A DNA stretch of 9,792 nucleotides, taken from JACOTV01 sp964445135. Lineage in GTDB: Bacteria > Patescibacteriota > Microgenomatia > UBA1406 > GWC2-37-13. Made by a program: the position numbers and the translations under genes. The notes beneath the pieces were generated by a model. The model was given only the letters and a program-made list of their open reading frames with translations. It did no database searches and was not told where the DNA came from. Numbering within the stretch: position 1 is the first letter of the stretch; every line of letters begins with the position of its first letter. This document shows positions 6,377 through 9,792 of this stretch, piece by piece. The stretch covers positions 1 to 9,792 of the forward strand of contig CAYUJW010000039.1 in the NCBI GenBank assembly GCA_964445135.1, in the 5' to 3' direction.

Positions 6377-7501
6377 ATGCGTATGCCTATCATGATACAG
6401 GAGAATGAAGAAATCGAGCTATGTTTTTCACTCATGCCAAACGTTGGACCAGTCACATACCATGCGTTATGTAAAAAATTCGCGGGTCCACGCCAGCTTT
6501 ATGGCGCATCGCGTTCGCAACTCGAGCTTCACATGAGCCCAAAACGATCGGCTGATATGCATTTGTGGTGTGCTCGGTGGGACTATCACTTTGAGCTTAA
6601 AAAACTTGCAAAGCTGGCAATTACATTTATTGGGTATTCCAATCCGTTGTATCCATCACAATTACGCAGCTTACCCGATGCGCCAATTGGATTATTTGTG
6701 CGCGGAAATGAATACGTCATGGAACAATTGCCGCACATAAGATGCATGGCAATTGTGGGGACACGTCGGGCCACAAGCTACGGACGCGATGTGACACAGC
6801 ATCTGGCTGCTACACTGTCTGAAGCTGGATGGTGTATCGTCTCAGGGCTTGCCGCAGGAATTGATGCGCAGGCACACAGTGCAACGCTTGAGAGGGGAAA
6901 TCCTACAATTGCATTCTTAGGATGCGGGGTCGACGTGATATATCCTGCCGCAAACAGTGGGCTGTATCGTGCGATTGAGAGAGAAGGGTTGGTGATGAGC
7001 GAATTTGCGCCAGGCTTACCCCCGCAACCCGGACTGTTTGTGTCTCGCAATAGACTGGTCGCTGGGATCAGTGAGGGAGTAATTGTTATTGAAGCGGGGA
7101 TTGACTCTGGGGCTATGGTGACCGCTCAAATTGCGGCAGATCAAGGCAAAGAGGTGTTTGCGGTGCCCGGCCATGTCACATCCGCGATGAGTCGCGGACC
7201 AAACCGCCTGATTCGTGACGGCGCACACGTTGTTTTGGAGCCCGCAGATGTGCTTGATTACTACGGAATGCGATCTGGAGAAATTGGGCAAAAAATAGCA
7301 ATTACCGATCAGGCAATCTGGCAAAAATTATCCACACACGAACAAAAACTTGTATCACAACTGATGCGTGAGCCATATTCTTTGGACGAGTTGGTTGAGT
7401 TGCTTGGGTTTTCAACGAGCGAATTGTTGGGGATGTTGTCACTTCTTGAGCTGCAAAATCTGGTGAAGAAAAATGAGCAAAGCAGATATTATCTCGCATA
7501 A
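6377..7501 (+). CDS. dprA: DNA-processing protein DprA (DNA uptake / RecA loading)
   Basis: DprA binds single-stranded DNA entering the cell during transformation and loads RecA. The 374-residue protein has a N-terminal region with a helix-hairpin-like SLMPNVGPVTYHAL. The Rossmann-like core follows with all usual signatures: AIVGTRRATSYG (from residue 125), SGLAAGIDAQAH (156-167), GCGVDVIYPAAN, SEFAPG, FVSRNRLVAG, VIEAGIDSGAMVTAQIA, VFAVPG and GPNRLIRDGAH (about 274-284). A C-terminal winged-helix (DML1-like, about 310-374) completes the common three-part layout. Several in-frame starts exist (GTG 6371, ATG 6377, 6383, 6392); 6377 is chosen because it falls at the predicted transcription start, but a few residues either way are possible. 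It probably heads a unit with the RNase HI and murI genes, and the pilin genes nearby fit a competence role. Confidence 0.95.
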   Translation: MRMPIMIQENEEIELCFSLMPNVGPVTYHALCKKFAGPRQLYGASRSQLELHMSPKRSADMHLWCARWDYHFELKKLAKLAITFIGYSNPLYPSQLRSLPDAPIGLFVRGNEYVMEQLPHIRCMAIVGTRRATSYGRDVTQHLAATLSEAGWCIVSGLAAGIDAQAHSATLERGNPTIAFLGCGVDVIYPAANSGLYRAIEREGLVMSEFAPGLPPQPGLFVSRNRLVAGISEGVIVIEAGIDSGAMVTAQIAADQGKEVFAVPGHVTSAMSRGPNRLIRDGAHVVLEPADVLDYYGMRSGEIGQKIAITDQAIWQKLSTHEQKLVSQLMREPYSLDELVELLGFSTSELLGMLSLLELQNLVKKNEQSRYYLA

Positions 7502-7533
7502 ATCTGTACGTAATATATCCGGTAATCGCCAGG

Positions 7534-7539
7534 TATAAT
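7534..7539 (+). promoter_or_regulatory. -10 box of the RNase HI gene
   Basis: A perfect TATAAT ends 9 nt before ATG 7549, in the 47-nt gap after dprA. No convincing -35 is present, and TG is not at the extended -10 position. It suggests an additional start for rnhA-murI besides read-through from dprA. Confidence 0.5.
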
Positions 7540-7548
7540 AAAACTCAT

Positions 7549-7962
7549 ATGATTTTAAAGATATTTACGGATGGTGGGTCAAAAGGGAATCCGGGGCCAG
7601 CGGCAATCGGCGTTGTTATGTATAAAAATGATGTTGAGTGTGTCGCGTTAAGGCGGGACATTGGGGTGGCCACAAATAATGATGCTGAGTACCAAGCCTT
7701 ACTTGCCGCGCTGCAATATGTTGTTGATCATGAGGATATATTAAATGGTGTCACAACAATTGAATGTCGGGCTGATTCTCAGCTTATGGTGAGTCAGGTT
7801 AGAGGATTGTGGAAAGTCAAAGAGGCCAGAATTGCGCAGTATATTGCACACCTTCGAAACATTGAAGGCACAATTTCCATACCAATCTCTTACCACTATA
7901 TTCCGCGTGAACAAAACTCAACGGCCGATGCATTAGTCAATGATAAGCACCCAACAACATAA
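7549..7962 (+). CDS. rnhA: Ribonuclease HI-type protein
   Basis: RNase HI cleaves the RNA strand of RNA:DNA hybrids (replication primers, R-loops). The 137-residue protein shows the fold's signature TDGGSKGNPGPAAIG, followed by TNNDAEYQALLAAL, ADSQLMVSQ and PREQNSTADAL, so the four catalytic acidic residues are visible as Asp8, Glu47, Asp76 and Asp127. The span between Asp76 and Asp127 is about 13 residues shorter than in the E. coli enzyme, so the basic 'handle' appears to be absent; such handle-less forms are common in Gram-positives, archaea and small genomes. No Shine-Dalgarno is seen. The gene lies between dprA (47 nt upstream) and murI (36 nt downstream) and is probably cotranscribed with murI. 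Confidence 0.93.
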   Translation: MILKIFTDGGSKGNPGPAAIGVVMYKNDVECVALRRDIGVATNNDAEYQALLAALQYVVDHEDILNGVTTIECRADSQLMVSQVRGLWKVKEARIAQYIAHLRNIEGTISIPISYHYIPREQNSTADALVNDKHPTT

Positions 7963-7978
7963 GCAAAGCAAAACCACT

Positions 7979-8002
7979 ATGAATTCTCAGAATGCACTGT
8001 GA
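7979..8002 (+). other. Seven-codon mini-ORF overlapping the murI start
   Basis: ATG at 7979 opens a reading frame MNSQNAL whose TGA stop (8000-8002) overlaps the GTG start of murI (7999-8001) as GTGA, the classical stop/start overlap of coupled genes. It begins 16 nt after the RNase HI stop. Nothing but position supports translation, and it has no Shine-Dalgarno. It could be a coupling leader that helps ribosomes reach a weak GTG start, or chance. Confidence 0.25.
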
Positions 8003-8814
8003 TTGGAATCTATGATTCGGGAGTTGGTGGTCTTCATGTCTTATCTGCACTACAAAAACATTTAGGGGAGGATTATGGATTCTGCTATTTGGCAGACACC
8101 GAGATGATTCCCTTGGGTCAGAAATCGCCGACAGAAATAAAGACTCGTATGGAGCAGGCGTGCGAATGGTTTTTCCGCAATAATTGCTCCCTTGTCTTGC
8201 TTGCATGTAACACCGCGTCAGTTGTGAGTATTCGCCATCTTCAAACAGAATGGTTGGGCAATAGGTATCCAGCGCGAAACGTACTGGGTATTAATATCCC
8301 ACTGCTTGAATATATGCAAACTCACCATTCTGGTCTTCGCACCAAGCCGGGGATTGTGCTCTCAACCGCGGCCACGTATGCAACGCGATTTTACGAAGTA
8401 GAACTTCGTGCACGTGGCTTTTCCCAGATTCATGGGATTGGATGTAGCAGGCTACCTTTGGCAATTGAAAAACAAGATGAAGCGCTCATATCCCACGAGC
8501 TCAGATATATCGCAGATAAATTTTTGACGCTTGGGGCGGGAGAACAACCAGCATACATCGTGCATGCGTGTACGCATTTTCCCCTCATTAATCATATGTT
8601 TGAGCAGAGTTTTGCGGGGGTGCGACTTATCGATCATGCAGATTGGACAGCAAGACAGCTGGTTGCATATCTTCACAAACACCCGTCTTATGTGCCGGCC
8701 CCATCGCCTGCGCGCTACTTTGCAACGGGCGACCAGGCAAATCTACGACGTGTATTACATGCGCAATCAAACAAAAAGCAGTATGAGGTGGGCGTCGCGC
8801 AGATTGGGAAATGA
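7999..8814 (+). CDS. murI: Glutamate racemase
   Basis: MurI converts L-glutamate to D-glutamate for peptidoglycan. The 271-residue protein begins IGIYDSGVGGL (Asp6 of the conserved DSGVGG), followed by ADTEMIPLGQKSPTEI (usually ADxxxxPYGxxSxxEI). The two catalytic cysteines are in LACNTAS (Cys70) and HACTHFPL (Cys191, normally GCTHYPL), and STAATYATRFYE matches the central GTxAT region. Small departures (PLG for PYG, HAC for xGC) do not touch the key Cys/His residues. GTG 7999 is the only reasonable start, because the same frame carries the RNase HI stop at 7960-7962 and no other start codon between. No Shine-Dalgarno is visible; a short mini-ORF overlaps the start. It converges with the rpiB-like gene, leaving 4 bp between their stop codons. 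Confidence 0.93.
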   Translation: MIGIYDSGVGGLHVLSALQKHLGEDYGFCYLADTEMIPLGQKSPTEIKTRMEQACEWFFRNNCSLVLLACNTASVVSIRHLQTEWLGNRYPARNVLGINIPLLEYMQTHHSGLRTKPGIVLSTAATYATRFYEVELRARGFSQIHGIGCSRLPLAIEKQDEALISHELRYIADKFLTLGAGEQPAYIVHACTHFPLINHMFEQSFAGVRLIDHADWTARQLVAYLHKHPSYVPAPSPARYFATGDQANLRRVLHAQSNKKQYEVGVAQIGK

Positions 8815-8818
8815 TGTC

Positions 8819-9259
8819 TTACTCATCAAGTTGGCGACTTCGGCGCACATATTTATCAAGCGGAGAAAATGGAGTGTTGATAAATGCCTCAACAATCCGG
8901 CACGCTTCATCAAATGTGGTGTATGAAGAGGCCAGCGACAGTACGTTTATATCATCATTTGCTCGTCCGTGTTGAGCCGCTTCCACACTTTGACAGAGTC
9001 CACAGCGGATTCCTTTAAAACGATTTGCCATCATGGCAACACCAATGCCTGAGCCGCAAATGACAATTCCTTTATGCTCGATGGGGTTTTGCAGAACCGC
9101 CTGAGCCACTGACTTTGCAAACACCGTGTAGTCATCTTCCGGATCATTCACCATGTTTCCCATATCTTCTATGCGAATATTTTGCTCTTGAAGGTGGTCG
9201 ATGAGCTGATTTTTAAGCTCAAACCCGTTATGGTCTGCGCCGATAAAAAGTGTTTGCAT
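8819..9259 (-). CDS. rpiB: RpiB/LacAB-family sugar-phosphate isomerase (ribose 5-phosphate isomerase B)
   Basis: The 146-residue length and motifs match RpiB, which interconverts ribose 5-phosphate and ribulose 5-phosphate: GADHNGFELK (Asp9, His10), ICGSGIGVAMMANRFKGIR with catalytic Cys68 (Cys66 of E. coli RpiB), and a C-terminal basic YVRRSRQ for phosphate binding. In the usual R-x-H-N-D-x-N-V-L motif this protein has RANDDINVL, so the residue aligned with E. coli His99 (sugar ring opening) is Asn101. Start ATG 9259 is preferred over the TTG at 9268, which adds three residues and lies inside the predicted -10. With the rpe-like gene it gives two enzymes of the non-oxidative pentose-phosphate branch. 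Substrate specificity within RpiB/LacA/LacB is not certain. Confidence 0.88.
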   Translation of the reverse strand: MQTLFIGADHNGFELKNQLIDHLQEQNIRIEDMGNMVNDPEDDYTVFAKSVAQAVLQNPIEHKGIVICGSGIGVAMMANRFKGIRCGLCQSVEAAQHGRANDDINVLSLASSYTTFDEACRIVEAFINTPFSPLDKYVRRSRQLDE

Positions 9260-9267
9260 ATACGCCA

Positions 9268-9273
9268 AGTATA
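9268..9273 (-). promoter_or_regulatory. -10 box of rpiB
   Basis: On the minus strand TATACT (five of six consensus bases) ends 8 nt before ATG 9259, again predicting a near-leaderless mRNA. A short palindrome TTTTG-G-CAAAA (9282-9292) lies between the expected -35 and -10 positions. No good -35 is seen. Confidence 0.42.
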
Positions 9274-9350
9274 AACGATCATTTTGGCAAAAGGTATGTC
9301 ATGAGAATGCAGCGTAAGTTGTCGCCTGAGCAAGAAATGTGGTGGTCGGG

Positions 9351-9356
9351 TATAAT
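9351..9356 (+). promoter_or_regulatory. -10 box of fmt
   Basis: A perfect TATAAT, preceded by GGG, ends 8 nt before ATG 9365. The predicted transcription start falls at or next to the start codon. The 105-bp gap to rpiB would thus carry two promoters pointing away from each other. No convincing -35 is present. Confidence 0.52.
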
Positions 9357-9364
9357 CATGAAGT

Positions 9365-9792
9365 ATGAATAATAATGCGTTGCAAATAGTCTATTTTGGC
9401 ACTCCAGATTTTTCGGCGCTTCTTTTGGAGCGAATATTAGATGATCATGATGTTGCCATAAACATTGCCACAGTGGTGACTCAGCCACCCAAAAAAGTTG
9501 GACGAAAGCAAATTCTCACACCAAGTCCAGTTGAGCGGTTGGCCAATAAGCGGGGAATACCCGTTGTGTATTCCCATGATGAATTATCGCTCGCGTACGA
9601 TTTGGGACTCGTTTTTGCCTACAGCAAGATACTGCCTGATGCACTGTTGAAGCAAGCGACGCACGGATATTGGAACATACATCCTTCAATGTTGCCTGCG
9701 TATCGCGGTCCAAGTCCCGTTGCATGGGCGCTCGTAGACGGCGCCACATCCACCGGTTGCACGCTCATGCAAATGGATGCGCAAATGGATCA
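9365..9792 (+). CDS. fmt: Methionyl-tRNA formyltransferase, 3' end outside the window
   Basis: Fmt formylates the amino group of Met on initiator tRNA using 10-formyltetrahydrofolate. The visible 142 residues are the start of the N-terminal formyltransferase domain: IVYFGTPDFSALLLE, VVTQPPKKVGRKQ, LTPSPVERLA, FAYSKILP and WNIHPSMLPAYRGPSPV. The NIH segment contains the catalytic Asn and His (Asn106 and His108 in E. coli). The window stops at MQMDAQMD, the last Asp being the probable position of the third catalytic residue (Asp144 in E. coli). ATG 9365 is chosen because it follows a TATAAT by 8 nt and leaves few residues before the conserved strand. An ATG at 9358 is in another frame and ends after four codons. 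The C-terminal tRNA-binding domain is not visible. Confidence 0.93.
   Translation, partial: MNNNALQIVYFGTPDFSALLLERILDDHDVAINIATVVTQPPKKVGRKQILTPSPVERLANKRGIPVVYSHDELSLAYDLGLVFAYSKILPDALLKQATHGYWNIHPSMLPAYRGPSPVAWALVDGATSTGCTLMQMDAQMD

Noticed and set aside
8812..8832. TGATG...CATCA stem at the murI/rpiB junction as a terminator
   Set aside because: Only 5 bp with a 7-nt loop, AT-containing, and no T tract follows on either strand.
1..9792. Recoded TGA (as in Gracilibacteria/Absconditabacteria)
   Set aside because: TGA ends murI and the LytR_C-like gene at the expected places, and the conserved motifs are intact without reading through TGA.
1..9792. tRNA, rRNA, CRISPR array, insertion sequence or toxin-antitoxin pair
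   Set aside because: The intergenic gaps are at most about 120 bp and none shows a cloverleaf, repeat-spacer pattern, terminal inverted repeats or transposase-like frame.

Overview
The window looks like a chromosomal segment from a Candidate Phyla Radiation (Patescibacteria) bacterium or a close relative. This is inferred from gene content, not from a marker gene. The main evidence is a small type IV pilin with a lineage-typical stretch after the prepilin helix (INPSRQF...AKRSSDV), a PilX-like minor pilin, a membrane protein ending in a LytR_C-like domain, and a secreted protein ending in one dockerin-like calcium loop. Compact housekeeping genes are packed between these with very short spacers. 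TGA is used as a stop (murI and the LytR_C-like gene), so the recoded-TGA lineages (Gracilibacteria/Absconditabacteria) are unlikely. A more exact placement is not possible from the sequence.

Layout. Bases 1-3236 hold a pilus/surface block in two converging units. On the + strand are a 5'-truncated beta-propeller surface protein and a PulJ-like minor pseudopilin. On the - strand are a PilX-like minor pilin and a single-pass membrane protein that joins a possible PilM/GspL-like domain to a LytR_C-like domain. A 120-bp divergent region then leads to a type IV pilin gene (3357-3821) with its own consensus-like promoter and a clear intrinsic terminator, which suggests the main, separately expressed pilin. 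Next comes a secreted clan-A-like glycoside hydrolase (3913-5640). Bases 5655-9792 carry housekeeping genes on alternating strands: a ribulose-phosphate 3-epimerase-like gene (-), dprA, an RNase HI gene and murI (+), an rpiB-like gene (-), and the first part of fmt (+), which runs off the window.

How the genes fit together. Pilins plus DprA suit a type IV pilus-based DNA uptake and surface attachment lifestyle. DprA would load RecA on incoming single strands. Rpe and RpiB handle pentose-phosphate interconversion, MurI supplies D-glutamate for peptidoglycan, RNase HI removes RNA from RNA:DNA hybrids, and Fmt formylates initiator tRNA. Both pentose-phosphate enzymes appear to have lost one conserved active-site histidine.

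The most consistent non-coding signal is a -10-like hexamer 6-9 nt upstream of the start codon of six genes, without a good Shine-Dalgarno sequence. This predicts leaderless or nearly leaderless mRNAs. I see no tRNA, rRNA, CRISPR array, insertion sequence or integrase, and no gene-free stretch above 300 bases. I did not find a clearly new multi-gene system; the findings below are the points that deserve a second look.
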